The notes below the pieces were generated by a model that was not told the origin of the DNA, did not search any database, and saw only the letters and a list, made by a program, of their open reading frames with translations. Position numbers and translations under genes: made by a program. Positions 63,368 through 64,000 of a DNA stretch of 64,000 nucleotides are shown one piece after another. Source of the stretch: an uncultured Paraprevotella sp. (GTDB lineage Bacteria > Bacteroidota > Bacteroidia > Bacteroidales > Bacteroidaceae); NCBI GenBank assembly GCA_947177395.1, contig CAMWUI010000002.1:1-64000 (forward strand), in the 5' to 3' direction. The number at the start of each line of letters is the position of its first letter. The first letter of the stretch is position 1.

Positions 63368-64000
63368 ATGGTGAAAGAAGAGTGGATTAAAAAAGGATAT
63401 GTTGATGAACCGATTGATGAGACGGTGGATCTGAAAGCCGGTATAAGGGCGCTGTGCAAGGAAAAGAACGCCGTGATAATGGCGCACTACTATACGGAAG
63501 GGGAAGTGCAGGACGTAGCGGACTTCGTAGGAGACAGTCTGGCATTGGCTCAGAAGGCAGCCGCTACGGAAGCCGACATCATAGTCATGTGCGGCGTCCA
63601 CTTCATGGGAGAAACGAACAAGATACTGTGTCCTGACAAGACGGTACTGGTGCCTGACCTGAATGCCACCTGTTCGCTGGCGGAAAGTTGTCCGGCCGAC
63701 AAGTTCTCGGATTTCGTAAAGGCGCATCCCGACCACACGGTCGTTTCTTATGTGAACACGACAGCGGCCACCAAGGCTGTCACGGATGTGGTGGTGACAT
63801 CCAGCAACGCCCGGCAGATAGTGGAGAGTTTTCCGAAGGATGCCAAACTCATATTCGGTCCTGACAAGAATCTGGGAGGTTATATCAATTCGCTGACCGG
63901 ACGGAACATGCTGCTGTGGGACGGTGCCTGTCACGTGCATGAGAAGTTTTCCGTGGAAAAGATTCTCAAGCTGAAAGAAGAGCATCCAGATGCCAAGGTT
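63368..64000 (+). CDS. nadA: Quinolinate synthase (5' part, runs off the window)
   Basis: The open frame starts at ATG 63368 and continues to the window end (211 codons). It reads MAHYYTEGEVQDVADFVGDSLALAQ, IVMCGVHFMGETNKIL, DLNATCSLAESCPAD, SYVNTTAATKAVTDVVVTSSNA and FGPDKNLGGYI, all diagnostic of NadA. One cluster Cys lies in the CSLAESC segment. The enzyme condenses iminoaspartate (from NadB, encoded at 51020) with DHAP to quinolinate using a [4Fe-4S] cluster. The 3' end lies outside the window. Confidence 0.96.
   Translation, partial: MVKEEWIKKGYVDEPIDETVDLKAGIRALCKEKNAVIMAHYYTEGEVQDVADFVGDSLALAQKAAATEADIIVMCGVHFMGETNKILCPDKTVLVPDLNATCSLAESCPADKFSDFVKAHPDHTVVSYVNTTAATKAVTDVVVTSSNARQIVESFPKDAKLIFGPDKNLGGYINSLTGRNMLLWDGACHVHEKFSVEKILKLKEEHPDAKV

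Overview
The window comes from a chromosome of a Bacteroidota bacterium, most likely a gut-type member of the Bacteroidales; the genus cannot be settled from the sequence. The evidence is the recurrent TAnnTTTG promoter boxes, a cobalamin-riboswitch btuB/btuG locus, secreted proteins with type IX secretion (T9SS)-like C-terminal tails, an S46 dipeptidyl-peptidase, the long form of IspG, a SpmA/SpmB-like fusion and a DUF4294 protein. Most of the window is ordinary chromosomal backbone with three accessory-looking loci. No rRNA, tRNA, transposase or CRISPR array was found.

Layout. 1-538: left edge with a 22-bp tandem repeat and no gene. 539-5653 (minus): a three-gene operon of a CHASE2 membrane sensor, a small FecR-like lipoprotein and an exported TPR-CHAT (caspase-like) protein. 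6002-18652 (minus): a cobalamin-uptake operon led by a B12 riboswitch, with a BtuB-type TonB receptor, a BtuG-type propeller lipoprotein, a second surface lipoprotein, and three secreted proteins (320, 1806 and 462 aa), including a very large fusion of leucine-rich repeats and a propeller. 18885-21530 (minus): a short-chain dehydrogenase and a Na/phosphate cotransporter. 21616-25371 (plus): TGS-uridine kinase, sulfatase, Fur-family regulator. 25355-26960 (minus): CapA-like and NlpC/P60 proteins. 27497-32988 (minus): ruvB-ybeY-purE-ispG-cysS. 33178-40991 (plus): thioredoxin, nucleoside-recognition transporter, flippase, DUF389 protein, DPP7-like peptidase, diaminopimelate dehydrogenase. 41685-46343 (minus): a 1552-aa multi-module secreted protein. 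46472-50912 (minus): PH-domain protein, PBP4-type carboxypeptidase, HAD-thioesterase fusion, menA, CPBP protease. 51020-52609: nadB. 52622-56452 (minus): a peptide-modification and Tat export operon. 57091-62916: trkH, a radical SAM protein, a helix-hairpin-helix outer-membrane-type protein, a DUF4294 protein, an RNA methyltransferase. 63368-64000: the 5' part of nadA.

The most interesting system is at 52622-56452. A 97-aa precursor carries a twin-arginine signal followed by a strict CXXX repeat (ten Cys exactly four residues apart plus one more). It is followed by a radical SAM/SPASM maturase, a second maturase that keeps only a SPASM-like Cys cluster, a 93-aa accessory protein, TatA and TatC. 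The layout implies a ribosomal peptide that is cross-linked in the cytoplasm and then exported folded by a co-encoded Tat translocase. Upstream lies about 430 bp of apparently structured non-coding RNA ending in an intrinsic terminator.

Other notable features are a pair of inverted dispersed repeats of roughly 280 bp (27.1-27.4 kb and 41.2-41.45 kb) containing 24-bp tandem units, the CHASE2/FecR-like/CHAT cassette, and the LRR-propeller fusion in the B12 locus.
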